From an uncultured Eubacteriales bacterium (GTDB lineage Bacteria; Bacillota; Clostridia; Oscillospirales; UBA644), in contig CAKSTW010000005.1 of the NCBI GenBank assembly GCA_934501435.1, forward strand, positions 124,001-188,000: DNA of 64,000 bases, written 5' to 3'. The notes below the pieces were generated by a model. The model searched no databases and had not been told where the DNA came from. It saw only the letters and a list, made by a program, of their open reading frames with translations. Position numbers and translations under genes: made by a program. Below, one piece after another: positions 35,014 to 44,547 of the stretch (position 1 is its first letter; each line of letters starts with the position of its first letter).

Positions 35014-36675
35014 ATGAACAAGCGAATTACATCTGTTTTGCTTTGTTTCGTTATGATCCTTGCAATATTGGCGACTGCAGTGCCGGTATTCGCGGAGGAG
35101 AACACAAACAAAGGTATCTTCACCGTCAAGGTGGACAAAACAACGGCAAATCCCGGCGACGTTATCAACGTCTCTCTTATCCTTACACCGCCGAGCGGCA
35201 AACTTACGTCTTTTCAGGGATTTTTCATTGCAGACACCGGCTTGACCTATGTTGCCGATTCCGGAAAAGTACCCGAAGGGCTTAAAGCTTTTCTCGGTTT
35301 TGACAACGTTGAATGGACGGAATCTTCCAAAATGGTAAACGGCTTCGGCTCGACTGTCTATGGCGGCACCGATGATATCGTTCTCGCTGAACTTCAGTAT
35401 AAGGTCAACGACGACGCTGCTGTCGGTTCCGTACTGACAATTTCCATCGAGGAAAACGAAGTATGCGACGGAACTACTGAGATTGTGGAAAGTTCAGTGG
35501 TCCCCGCGACCGTAACCGTCACTGCCGCACCGAAACCGGCAACCGGTATTTCTCTCAATAAGAGCGAATTGACTCTTACGGTCGGCGACATCGACACAAG
35601 TCTGACAGCAACCGTAACTCCCGGCGATTCTACCGACACGGTAGTCTGGTCATCTGACACCCCCTCTGTTGCAAACGTCGATTCCGCTACGGGCAAAGTA
35701 ACTGCAGCAGCCCCCGGCGAAGCGATCATTACCGCAACGGCAGGAACAAAAACGGCAACCTGCACCGTTAAGGTCCAGGCGGCTCCCTGCGCTCACGAAA
35801 ACAAAAACTTAATTCCCGAAAAGGCTTCAAACTGCTCCGAAAGGGGTTGGGATGAGCATCAGATCTGCGACGATTGCCATCAGCTTTTTGATATGAACGG
35901 CAATCCGATTGATGCAATTCCGTACAGAGACCTCAATGACGATCACGACTTCAACACCGAAGAATGGGGTTATAAAGAAGCCGACGGTCACGCTCATGTC
36001 TGCAACCGCAATGCGGAGCATCATGACACCGTTATGCCTCACACCCCCGATCATGAGGAAGCAACTCTTGATCACGGTATTACCTGTACCGAGTGCGGAT
36101 ATGTAATTGCTCCGCAGCTTGAAGATTCTGTCGTTCGCGTCGAGGTTCCTTTCAAACTCACCGTTAAGAAGACCGGTGAAATGGATCCCGGCAAGGAAAC
36201 CTTCAAGTTTGTCGTCGAAAGATTCGGCGCCCCCGTCGAATATGTGCTGGTTCAGGATACCGTTGAGACCAATGGCGAAAAGACCTATGAAGGCAAATTC
36301 ATTTTCACGATCAGAGAATCTCTTGCGGGCAATCTTTCCGAGGGATTCGTCATCCGTCAGGTAAAGGGAAATTCGGAAGGCTGGGCTTACGACGAGACAA
36401 AGTTCTATGCGATACCGGGTTTTGCCGATACCTACACAAATATCGTGGGCTGGAGATTCTTAAAGTATGACGAGAACGCAGAACTCGACTACAACAACCC
36501 GATCGACGAAATCGTCTTCACCAACAGCTATAACGCAAAGGCTCCCGTAAATCCCAATCCGGATACGAGCGACGGTCTTGATATTTTGATTTGGATCGTA
36601 TCGCTGTCCGTATCCTGTGCCGCTTTGGCGGGAATTACGCTTTATTCGCGTAAAAGAAGAACAAGCGGAAGATAA
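35014..36675 (+). CDS. Wall-anchored cohesin-like scaffold protein
   Basis: A 553-residue protein. Signal peptide 1-27. Residues about 33-170 resemble a cohesin: GIFTVKVDKTTANPGDVINV, LTYVADSGKV, DIVLAELQYKVNDDAAVGS. A Big_2 Ig-like domain follows (about 173-252; VVWSSDTPSVANVDSATGKV). Next come a His/Cys-rich segment (about 255-365) and a pilin-type isopeptide-like domain (about 370-515; FKLTVKKTGEMDPGKETFKF). The C-terminus is NPDTSDG, a hydrophobic helix (about 528-547) and SRKRRTSGR, a likely sorting signal. Its position between two dockerin genes suggests it anchors their products. The ATG at 35014 follows AAGGAG by 7 nt. Confidence 0.65.
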   Translation: MNKRITSVLLCFVMILAILATAVPVFAEENTNKGIFTVKVDKTTANPGDVINVSLILTPPSGKLTSFQGFFIADTGLTYVADSGKVPEGLKAFLGFDNVEWTESSKMVNGFGSTVYGGTDDIVLAELQYKVNDDAAVGSVLTISIEENEVCDGTTEIVESSVVPATVTVTAAPKPATGISLNKSELTLTVGDIDTSLTATVTPGDSTDTVVWSSDTPSVANVDSATGKVTAAAPGEAIITATAGTKTATCTVKVQAAPCAHENKNLIPEKASNCSERGWDEHQICDDCHQLFDMNGNPIDAIPYRDLNDDHDFNTEEWGYKEADGHAHVCNRNAEHHDTVMPHTPDHEEATLDHGITCTECGYVIAPQLEDSVVRVEVPFKLTVKKTGEMDPGKETFKFVVERFGAPVEYVLVQDTVETNGEKTYEGKFIFTIRESLAGNLSEGFVIRQVKGNSEGWAYDETKFYAIPGFADTYTNIVGWRFLKYDENAELDYNNPIDEIVFTNSYNAKAPVNPNPDTSDGLDILIWIVSLSVSCAALAGITLYSRKRRTSGR

Positions 36676-36704
36676 TATCGGACCTAAACCCGTATTATAA
36701 TCAG

Positions 36705-36749
36705 AAAAGGGCGGGGCGGAAGCCATCCGTTTCCGCCCTTTTGCTTTTC
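36705..36749 (+). terminator. Terminator of the cohesin-like gene
   Basis: AAAAGGGCGG pairs with CCGCCCTTTT (inner GGAA/TTCC also pairs), followed by GCTTTT. Confidence 0.85.
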
Positions 36750-36833
36750 CAAAGAGAATCATTGCATAGGTTCTTTTTGTAAAGGTAAAAATTTCTGATA
36801 TTGGTTTTACGGTTATTATTCAAGGAGGGAAAA

Positions 36834-39800
36834 ATGAAAACAAGAATTCGAAACAGATGGCTCGGCATGCTGCTGGCAGTTATCATGGCTGTCGGCATGA
36901 TGCCTCTTTCCTCAATAGCGGTCAGTGCGGAAAGCGGCAGCGAAAATCCTGTCGGAGCCTCCCGCGCGGAAACACGGGTCGCCTCTTCGTCGGCGTATCC
37001 CGCGCTGACCAATTTGGTCGAGGGAACGGAGATAACCTACGGGTACGTCTATTTTTTCTATAAAAACGGCAAGGTGGAGCGCCGTTCGGTCTATATAGAC
37101 CCGGAGGATTGCAGGTATAACTCTGGATTACGCGAAGGCTATAGGAGCGATACAAATCTTCAGCGGGTTGTGTCATACGATAACGGCATTCTTATGTATT
37201 GGACGCGTAGCGAGAATGATTTCCTGGATCTTTCGGGGCTTGAGGGAAGGTCTCTGACGCTGGTTCTGTTCGACGATCTGGATCTGTCTGCCCTGTATGC
37301 TCCCGGCGTCAATCTGAAACTGTTGCTGACCAACGGTGCCTATGTCACCTTCCGCCACAGCACCCGGTATAAGAACAAGACCGCCTACTGTCCCCAAAAC
37401 GGTGTGACCGGCGCGGTCATCGATCTGGCGCGGTCGGAGGGAAGCTTGAACGGCTGCGGCACCTTTGAGCTGATTGGAAACGGAAAGCTCGGTATCTTCA
37501 CGAAGAATTCCCCCAAGAAAACCAGCCCCGACTATGCCATCGTGGCGAAAAACACATCGGTTCTGGAGGATACCGCGCTGAGTATTACCTGCGGCAACAG
37601 CCACAGAGATGTGAATTGCCTGATCCAGACGATCACATTCACCATCGACACCACCAAGAGTGTTAACCTTAATATCGCAAACCCCAAGTTTAACGCCGCC
37701 CCGTGGGGCTGCCATATGAATAACTTCAAGATCCTCAACGCGGAGGAGCTGAACGTCTACGCGAAGCGGGGAGCCGGCGGATTTATATTTTTCGGCAGCA
37801 ACGGCGAATCCGACCCGGAGAAGATGTTTAAGAATTACAAGAGCATCGGCAAGATCGGCAGCGAATGGAATATATCCGGAAAAACCAACAAAGAAGGCCG
37901 CTATATTCTGACTCTGGATCACGGCAACGATAAGCCGCGGATACGCTACAACCTCAACCTCAAGGAGGTGAAGAACGGCGATACCGTAAGGGATCTGGAG
38001 GCGGGTCTGGGCTATGAGATGTCTGCGGAGATTCTGTATATGCCCGAGTGGATGCAAAAGCTGAAGGATGCAGGAAGGATCAAATTCCATTTCTTCGGCC
38101 GCCTGTGCAATCCGGGTGTGCAAGTGGGCTATGAAAACGCCTATTTGTATGACTTTTATGTGGACCGCATCGGAAAACACCATATAGAGTTCTACTGGGT
38201 CTGCAAGTCGGCGACCGATCCGGACGACGATGATTTCAGATTTGCGAATCTGCTGAAGGATTATGAACTCACAGATGCGGGAACCCTTTATTATGAGCGT
38301 CTCTACTTTGATGTGCAGATGAACGATAAGGTCGGCGGTACACGCTACATATATAACGTAAAGCTTCAGCAGGCGGGGGGCGAATTTACCGAAGAAACCA
38401 GTGCCACCCACAAGATTTCCATGCATCCGGAGACATTGGCAAAATGCTATCACATTCCGTGGGATGGTATCCCCTCCGAGTGGGATTATAGTTCCATAGA
38501 TGATGCGTATGTTATGGACTTTTATTTAAGAGCACGGCACGGATACGAATTCAGCGGGTCGTCTGTGTTGTCATCCCAAGGAATTAAGCTGAATGTGGAG
38601 AATACAAAGGTTTCAAACAAAAGACTTGTCAAAGGCAGCTCTGACCGACAGCTATCTATCAGCCTTGTGGCAAAGCGAAGGCTTACGGATGTGCGCGGCA
38701 CGCTCAAAAACTTCCGCTACGGTGCCAACTCCGTTTTTACGGAGCTCGTATCGAATGAGCCGAAAAAGTATACCTTCAAAGATATGGTGGTATACGATTC
38801 CGGCTTTGGCGAATACGGCGTGGAGGCAGGGTATATTGATGACCGAAGTTTGTATTATATCTACTTCAATTTAGAGCCCGGTTTTGGCTATTATCTCCCC
38901 GAGAACGCTTCGGTAAATGTGATACGGCCCGCGGGCTACGGCAGCGGAACAGAACACGATCCGTTGACATACAGCGCGCTCTATAAGGGCGATTGGTACG
39001 ACTATTCGCCGATAATCCAGAAATACCGGACCAAGTACTCGATGGAGGCAACCAGCGAGATGAAGGTATACGGGACCGATATCCGCGTACAGGAGCCTAA
39101 GGTGGGGGACCGCCCCGCTGTCTATGCCATCTATGATAAACCGACAAGCCTGCCGTATAATATGAAGGTGCTGTCGATGCAATGGCTGGGACCCGATAAC
39201 GAACCAATGGGGTCATTTGACAGATTTGAGATCGGAAAATATTATACCCTTGATCTCCGTATCGGGTTTGAGGGCGGCGAAGAATTGGGTCATGTATACC
39301 CGAAAAATAATAGAGATTTCAAGGTGAACGGTAAGAGCGTAAACGCATGGATGGATAATATGGACTTTACAGACGGGCATATCTGGCACGTGTATCACCC
39401 CTATAAGCTGGTTGATTCCAGTGCCAGCGGGACGCTCAGCGGCACGGTGAAAAGTTTTAATTCCACCACCGACCCGGTGACGGTGCGGCTGTTCAAGAGC
39501 GGCTCCTCTTCGGCAGCGTACAGCACTGCCGTAAAAGGGAATTCCGCCTCCTACACCATTTCCGGCGTTACTCCCGGCACCTACACCATGAAGGTTTCGA
39601 AGAAAAATCATGTCACACGGGAGTATACGGTGAACGTGACCGCCGGCGCGAAGACCCAAAACGCACAGATTCATCTGCTCGGCGATATCAACGGCGACGG
39701 AAAGATATCTACGGCAGACGTTCTTAAGGCTAACTTCCACGCAAAGAGGGTGAACCTTCTTACCGGATACGAATTCCTTTGCGCGGATATCAACGGCGAC

Positions 39801-39869
39801 GGAAAGATATCTACGGCGGACGTTAACAAAATAAATGCTCACGTCAAAAAAGTAAGCCTTCTTTGGTAA
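36834..39869 (+). CDS. Secreted dockerin protein 2
   Basis: A 1011-residue protein starting at the ATG after AAGGAGGG. Signal peptide 1-31 (LGMLLAVIMAVGMMPLSSIA). Residues about 100-260 have beta-helix-like coils with short polar turns (LLLTNGAYVTFRHS, FELIGNGKLGIFTK). The middle is beta-rich and unrecognised. About 860-945 is a carboxypeptidase-regulatory-like module (VTPGTYTMKVSKKNHVTREY). The end is a type I dockerin with loops DINGDGKISTAD twice (about 948-1008). The module pair is almost identical to the end of the first dockerin protein, down to the DNA and the 3' flank, whereas the N-terminal halves differ. Confidence 0.8.
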   Translation: MKTRIRNRWLGMLLAVIMAVGMMPLSSIAVSAESGSENPVGASRAETRVASSSAYPALTNLVEGTEITYGYVYFFYKNGKVERRSVYIDPEDCRYNSGLREGYRSDTNLQRVVSYDNGILMYWTRSENDFLDLSGLEGRSLTLVLFDDLDLSALYAPGVNLKLLLTNGAYVTFRHSTRYKNKTAYCPQNGVTGAVIDLARSEGSLNGCGTFELIGNGKLGIFTKNSPKKTSPDYAIVAKNTSVLEDTALSITCGNSHRDVNCLIQTITFTIDTTKSVNLNIANPKFNAAPWGCHMNNFKILNAEELNVYAKRGAGGFIFFGSNGESDPEKMFKNYKSIGKIGSEWNISGKTNKEGRYILTLDHGNDKPRIRYNLNLKEVKNGDTVRDLEAGLGYEMSAEILYMPEWMQKLKDAGRIKFHFFGRLCNPGVQVGYENAYLYDFYVDRIGKHHIEFYWVCKSATDPDDDDFRFANLLKDYELTDAGTLYYERLYFDVQMNDKVGGTRYIYNVKLQQAGGEFTEETSATHKISMHPETLAKCYHIPWDGIPSEWDYSSIDDAYVMDFYLRARHGYEFSGSSVLSSQGIKLNVENTKVSNKRLVKGSSDRQLSISLVAKRRLTDVRGTLKNFRYGANSVFTELVSNEPKKYTFKDMVVYDSGFGEYGVEAGYIDDRSLYYIYFNLEPGFGYYLPENASVNVIRPAGYGSGTEHDPLTYSALYKGDWYDYSPIIQKYRTKYSMEATSEMKVYGTDIRVQEPKVGDRPAVYAIYDKPTSLPYNMKVLSMQWLGPDNEPMGSFDRFEIGKYYTLDLRIGFEGGEELGHVYPKNNRDFKVNGKSVNAWMDNMDFTDGHIWHVYHPYKLVDSSASGTLSGTVKSFNSTTDPVTVRLFKSGSSSAAYSTAVKGNSASYTISGVTPGTYTMKVSKKNHVTREYTVNVTAGAKTQNAQIHLLGDINGDGKISTADVLKANFHAKRVNLLTGYEFLCADINGDGKISTADVNKINAHVKKVSLLW

Positions 39870-39941
39870 AAATTCTGTCTTAATGCCGAGACTTCCGCTC
39901 GGTGATCATACGCGCGGATGCCGGAACCTGAAAAATAAATC

Positions 39942-39955
39942 GGAGATATATCTCC
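39942..39955. repeat. Palindrome GGAGATATATCTCC, copy 2
   Basis: Second copy of the 14-bp perfect palindrome, about 72 bp after the second dockerin gene. Confidence 0.65.
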
Positions 39956-40073
39956 CCGTCAATATCGCCTGAAAGTTGCCGATATATATACGGCAATTAA
40001 ACTGCTGCGACAGATATCAGTCATCTTAAGAGGGTATTGTTCGGAATAATTTTGAAAGAGGAGAGGATCGCGT

Positions 40074-40952
40074 ATGAAGAAAGTCTTTCGTCTGTTTTTT
40101 ACGGCAATATTACTTGTCTGCTTTTTATGCGGATGCGTGACTTTGCCCGAAGAAAATCCCGGAGGAAGCCGTCAGCCCGACGGCGGTTCCGTCAAAGCCC
40201 CGGATGATTCAAACGCGGAAGACAGCGTTTTGGCGGCTTTGCAGCAGAAGATCAATTATTACAGCAAAGGCGCAGGCGTCGCTTTCATCGGCTATGTGGA
40301 AAGCCAAAGCACCGAGGCAGAACTTCGCGGTTATCTGGCTGCCGGCGAAACGGGAAAGGCATATCCGTTTATTCTGAACGCGCCGATGTTTCTGACCGAG
40401 GGACAGGAACTGTATGCGATAGTTCCGCCCTGTGACAAAGGCATAATAAGCGTGTTTGCCTCCCGTATGACCGAGGACGGTCAATATGAGGACGATCGGT
40501 CTCACCCTTTATACGAGGGTGAACCGGGCGAGACGGTTTTGCTGCGATGCAACCTCAGCGAGATATATTCCAACGTGCTGATCAGCGTCAGCGACGGCGG
40601 CGGCGCAATCCTTTACCGCCCGTCCGTCTCTCTGGAAGACGGTCGGCTGGCGAAAGATTTGTCGGTGTACGATTTCTCTGTATACGAAAAAATGCCTGAC
40701 GAGAGTTCGGTTCAGATTGCAGCAGAGATCCTTTCGGAAGCGGCAGAGGTAAAAGCTGCCGTTGAACAGGGGATGAAAATTATGTATACCGGAGAGACGC
40801 AGATGATCGAAGGGCGAACCTGTCTGCTGTTTGTTCTCGGAACCGATAACGGAGAGCAGTTCGTCAGGGAACGTTATTACGGCGTATGCGATAATCTCAT
40901 CTATGCCTATGATGCCGTGAACGACAGCTGGGCCGTTTGCGGGGCGCAATAA
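40074..40952 (+). CDS. Lipoprotein of unknown function
   Basis: A 292-residue lipoprotein with a signal (LFFTAILLVCFLCGC) and an LCGC lipobox (Cys near 21), followed by a P/G/S/D-rich linker. The mature part begins with a helix and then a beta-rich domain. No family recognised. GAGGAGAGG lies 7 nt before the ATG. It is followed at 17 nt by a small membrane protein gene. Confidence 0.68.
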   Translation: MKKVFRLFFTAILLVCFLCGCVTLPEENPGGSRQPDGGSVKAPDDSNAEDSVLAALQQKINYYSKGAGVAFIGYVESQSTEAELRGYLAAGETGKAYPFILNAPMFLTEGQELYAIVPPCDKGIISVFASRMTEDGQYEDDRSHPLYEGEPGETVLLRCNLSEIYSNVLISVSDGGGAILYRPSVSLEDGRLAKDLSVYDFSVYEKMPDESSVQIAAEILSEAAEVKAAVEQGMKIMYTGETQMIEGRTCLLFVLGTDNGEQFVRERYYGVCDNLIYAYDAVNDSWAVCGAQ

Positions 40953-40969
40953 AACAGGAGGAGGAAAAA

Positions 40970-41248
40970 ATGTGCAATTCAAAACGAAGCGGCAGTTTTT
41001 TTCCTTGTCTCTTCATCAATATGCTTATGAATATCGGAGGGCTGCTGCCGGTTTTAATTTTATCGGTTTTGCATTTTTGGCTGAAAATATCGGTGTGGTG
41101 GCCGGTCGGCGCTTTTATCGCATGGATCATATATTTGATTATGTGGATGGCGTTTATCGGCTGGGCGGGCAGATGCGGCTCGGCGCGCGACTTACCGAAA
41201 AAAAATAAAAATCCGTACTCCGTCGGGAGTGGGGAAAAGAACCCGTGA
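40970..41248 (+). CDS. Small membrane protein
   Basis: A 92-residue protein with two or three hydrophobic segments (MLMNIGGLLPVLILSVLHF; WWPVGAFIAWIIYLIMWMAF) and a basic, Pro-rich tail. The ATG is placed after GGAGGAGG. No family recognised. Its position between a lipoprotein and the SPFH gene suggests a membrane partner role. Confidence 0.6.
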   Translation: MCNSKRSGSFFPCLFINMLMNIGGLLPVLILSVLHFWLKISVWWPVGAFIAWIIYLIMWMAFIGWAGRCGSARDLPKKNKNPYSVGSGEKNP

Positions 41249-41307
41249 TCTGCCGGCTTCGGTCGGGAAATATATATCATTCTTACAATTGAAAAGGAGT
41301 AATTATT

Positions 41308-42714
41308 ATGGGACTTATCAAAGCAGGTATCGGTGCTTTGGGAGGCACTCTTGCCGATCAATGGAAGGAATTCTTCTACTGCGAGTCTATACCTAAAGAG
41401 GTTCTTGTCACAAAGGGACAAAAACGCGTCAGCGGACGTTCCTCCAATACGAAAGGAAACGACAACATCATCTCCAACGGTTCCGGCATTGCCGTAGCCG
41501 ACGGACAGTGCATGATTATCGTAGAGCAGGGAAAGGTAGTAGAGGTCTGCGCCGAACCCGGCGAATTTACATATGATACTTCAACCGAGCCTTCTATTTT
41601 TTCGGGAAGTTTGGGCGAAAGTATAAAGGAAACCTTTAAGACCATCGGCAAACGCTTCACCTACGGCGGAGACACCGGCAAGGATCAGCGTGTTTACTAT
41701 TTCAACACCAAAGAACTTATCGACAACAAATTCGGTACGCCGAACCCCATTCCTTTCCGTGTTGTCGATTCTAAAATCGGACTGGATTTAGATGTTTCGG
41801 TGCGTTGCTCCGGCGTCTATTCCTATAAAATAGCAGACCCTCTCCTGTTTTACACCAACGTCTGCGGCAATGTGGAGCAGGAGTATTCCCGTGAGGAACT
41901 TGACAGCCAGCTGAAAACCGAATTTGTCAGCGCTTTGCAGCCTGCATTCGGAAGGCTTTCCGATTTGGAACTGCGTCCCAACCAGATCGTGACTCACAAT
42001 ACCGACCTTGAAAACGCCATGAACACGGCGCTCTCCGAAAAATGGGGAGAACTGCGCGGATTGAAAGTCGTCAGCATCGCGCTCGGCTCGGTCACTCTGC
42101 CGGACGAGGATGCGGAGATGATAAAGCAGGCTCAGCGCGCGGCTATTATGCGGGATCCTACGATGGCGGCGGCAACACTGGTGGGCGCTCAGGCGGACGC
42201 CATGAAGGCGGCAGCTTCAAACGAAGCAGGTGCAATGACCGGATTTATGGGTATGGGCATGGCAATGAATGCCGGCGGCGGAATGAATACTCAAAACCTG
42301 TTTGCAATGGGGCAGCAGGCTCAACAGCAGGCTCAGCAGCAGGCAGCCGCGGCTCCTGCGGCGAACGGCTGGAAATGTTCCTGCGGAGCCACTGTCAGCG
42401 GCAATTTCTGCCCGAACTGCGGCGCGAAAAAACAGCCTGAGGCGGGTGCATGGAAATGTAACTGCGGAGCCATGGCTACGGGAAAATTCTGTCCTGAATG
42501 CGGTTCTCAGAAACCGGCGGATACAGATGGCTGGACCTGCTCCTGCGGTACGGTAAACAAGGGTAAATTCTGCCAGAGCTGCGGCGGTAAAAAACCGGAG
42601 GGAGCGCCTCTTTACCGTTGCGATAAATGCGGCTGGGAACCTGACGATCCTTCTAATCCGCCGAAGTTCTGTCCCGAATGCGGAGATATCTTTGACGATA
42701 ATGACAAAAAATGA
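41308..42714 (+). CDS. SPFH-domain protein with four C-terminal zinc ribbons
   Basis: A 468-residue protein of the YdjI/virion-core-like SPFH group. MGLIKAGIGALGGTLADQWK and the segment EFFYCESIPKEVLVTKG open the SPFH domain, which runs to about residue 280 and ends in helix DAEMIKQAQRAAIMRD. A Gly/Met/Gln-rich linker follows (about 305-345), then four zinc ribbons (about 350-468), three of the WKCSCG...FCPNCG type and a last YRCDKCGWEPDD...FCPECG. SPFH proteins form membrane-associated scaffolds. The last ribbon resembles the end of the next protein. Confidence 0.82.
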   Translation: MGLIKAGIGALGGTLADQWKEFFYCESIPKEVLVTKGQKRVSGRSSNTKGNDNIISNGSGIAVADGQCMIIVEQGKVVEVCAEPGEFTYDTSTEPSIFSGSLGESIKETFKTIGKRFTYGGDTGKDQRVYYFNTKELIDNKFGTPNPIPFRVVDSKIGLDLDVSVRCSGVYSYKIADPLLFYTNVCGNVEQEYSREELDSQLKTEFVSALQPAFGRLSDLELRPNQIVTHNTDLENAMNTALSEKWGELRGLKVVSIALGSVTLPDEDAEMIKQAQRAAIMRDPTMAAATLVGAQADAMKAAASNEAGAMTGFMGMGMAMNAGGGMNTQNLFAMGQQAQQQAQQQAAAAPAANGWKCSCGATVSGNFCPNCGAKKQPEAGAWKCNCGAMATGKFCPECGSQKPADTDGWTCSCGTVNKGKFCQSCGGKKPEGAPLYRCDKCGWEPDDPSNPPKFCPECGDIFDDNDKK

Positions 42715-42935
42715 AACGACCGATGAAAGTCGTTTCATAATCGGCTCTTCTTGCGGTTTTTCGGGCGGCACAGCCGTTGTCACATTCGTAAACCCGACCG
42801 CCGTTGGGAAGAATCTGAAGCGCGGCAGCTGTCGGGATATACCGAAGCGGCTTTGTCGCTTTAACCGCTGTCGGAATTATAACTCCGATTTACGGTCTCA
42901 GGCAGCGGAATAAAGAATAAACGGAGGCTCATATC

Positions 42936-43802
42936 ATGGGATTGTTTGACAAAAAATACTGCGACATCTGCGGAGAAAAGATCGGACTGCTCGGAAACCG
43001 AAAATTGGAGGACGGTAATCTCTGTAAGGACTGCGCAAGAAAACTGTCGCCGTTTTTCAGCGAACGGCGGAAGTCGACCGTTGAGGACATCAGGCGTCAG
43101 CTTGCTTACCGTGCCGAAAACGAAAAGAAACTTGACGGCTTTTTTCCGTCGCTCACCTTTGACGGGAGCAAAAGAGTATATATCGATCCTTTGAGGGAAC
43201 TGTTCGTCGTTACCGGGCTTTCCGACTGGCGCCGCGGCAACCCCGACCTCATTGCTTTTTCGCAGGTGTGCGGGGTGAAAACGGATATTAAAGAGAATAA
43301 GGAAGAAATCTATTACGAAGATAACGACGGAAAAAGGAAGAGTTATGTTCCTCCCCGTTATACGTGCGATTATGAGTTCGATGTAACGATCCGGGTGGAT
43401 TCTCCGTGGTTTAACGAGATAGAGCTGGAACTGAGCGACGGAAACCGTCCCGACAGCCGCTATACCGATCTTTACCGCGAATATGAGCGAAAAATGCATG
43501 AACTTGAGGATATTCTGATGCGCCGTGATGAGCGATATCGTGTTTGGGACGGCGACGGCATGATGAAACGGACGGAAAAAACGGACGAACGTCCGGAGAC
43601 CCCCGTTTCCGTTTCCGGTGCGGCGGTCCGTGAAACATGGATATGCCCTTCCTGCGGCGCGCAGAGCAGCGGTAAATTCTGCTCGAACTGCGGCGCAGTA
43701 AGACCCGCACAGCGTTCCTGCTGCTCAAATTGCGGATGGGGTCCCGCCGACGGACAGAGTATGCCGAAATTCTGCCCGGAGTGCGGAAGACCGCTTCAAT
43801 AA
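42936..43802 (+). CDS. Zinc-finger protein with N-terminal DUF4428-like and C-terminal ribbons
   Basis: A 288-residue cytosolic protein. The N-terminus MGLFDKKYCDICGEKIGLLG with CKDCA is a DUF4428-like zinc finger. Residues about 60-190 form an alpha/beta domain of the type that follows it in Clostridial proteins. The end holds two or three ribbons (CPSCGAQSSGKFCSNCG; CCSNCGWGPADG with FCPECG). The last one matches the end of the SPFH protein upstream, suggesting joint evolution or a shared partner. It has GGAGG 9 nt upstream. Confidence 0.72.
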   Translation: MGLFDKKYCDICGEKIGLLGNRKLEDGNLCKDCARKLSPFFSERRKSTVEDIRRQLAYRAENEKKLDGFFPSLTFDGSKRVYIDPLRELFVVTGLSDWRRGNPDLIAFSQVCGVKTDIKENKEEIYYEDNDGKRKSYVPPRYTCDYEFDVTIRVDSPWFNEIELELSDGNRPDSRYTDLYREYERKMHELEDILMRRDERYRVWDGDGMMKRTEKTDERPETPVSVSGAAVRETWICPSCGAQSSGKFCSNCGAVRPAQRSCCSNCGWGPADGQSMPKFCPECGRPLQ

Positions 43803-43806
43803 GACC

Positions 43807-44328
43807 GTGAAGAATATTCTGCGCAGGGTTATTACGGTCATGCTTTCTCTTTTTTCGGTTTTCGGACTTTTCGGCTGCGGCGGAAACATAAAATATACCG
43901 CCGATGATATTGTTTTTATAAATACCGTTTATTACGGCACGGAAAAAAATCCCGTGTATTCCTTTTTCCTGAAAAAAGAAGATGGCTGGCTCTTCTCTGC
44001 AGACTGTCTTGTGGGAGATTCGAAGGAGCATTATACGTCGTTCGGCTCTTTCCCCGTAACGGAAGAGGATGCGGCGGCTTTTCTCCGGATTGTCAGTGAA
44101 GACGGCGAGATAGAAAAACTTTATAACTACCGGAACCCGATACGTTTTTTTCACGCATCCGACGTGCCGGCACGCAGTACCGGAATCACTTTCTCTGACG
44201 GAAACACTTTAGAGAAGGAAACCATGCTCGGCGACAGGGCGCTTAACTTTCTCTACGCGCTTGCCGACAGGTATTACGAGGCGGCTGAAAACTCGGCAGA
44301 CAATGCGGCAGATACGGCAAACGGCTGA
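43807..44328 (+). CDS. Small lipoprotein
   Basis: A 173-residue protein starting with GTG 4 nt after the zinc-finger gene, so probably coupled. The signal (VITVMLSLFSVFGLFGC) ends in an LFGC lipobox with Cys near 24. The mature domain is alpha/beta; no family recognised. The ribosome binding site is weak, in keeping with translational coupling. Confidence 0.6.
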   Translation: MKNILRRVITVMLSLFSVFGLFGCGGNIKYTADDIVFINTVYYGTEKNPVYSFFLKKEDGWLFSADCLVGDSKEHYTSFGSFPVTEEDAAAFLRIVSEDGEIEKLYNYRNPIRFFHASDVPARSTGITFSDGNTLEKETMLGDRALNFLYALADRYYEAAENSADNAADTANG

Positions 44329-44547
44329 ACGGTTCTCTTTATTCAAAACCCGGAAACCGGGTACGGCAACTGTATATGCCGCAAAAATTACAGAAAAAAA
44401 TTTAAGGCTTATGCGCGGAGATCTTACGGATGCCGAAGAAAAACAGGCGCCCGGGACCCCGTATGCCGCAATCTGCGGAGACTTTCGGAAGGCAGAGACG
44501 GCGTGAAATATTTAATCAGTGAAACTTTTTAGGAGAGGAGTTCTTTT

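Noticed and set aside
37173..38453. 426-codon open frame on the minus strand
   Set aside because: Antisense shadow of the second dockerin gene.
44261..44506. 81-codon open frame
   Set aside because: It overlaps the small lipoprotein gene by 68 nt, has no ribosome binding site and no protein-like composition.
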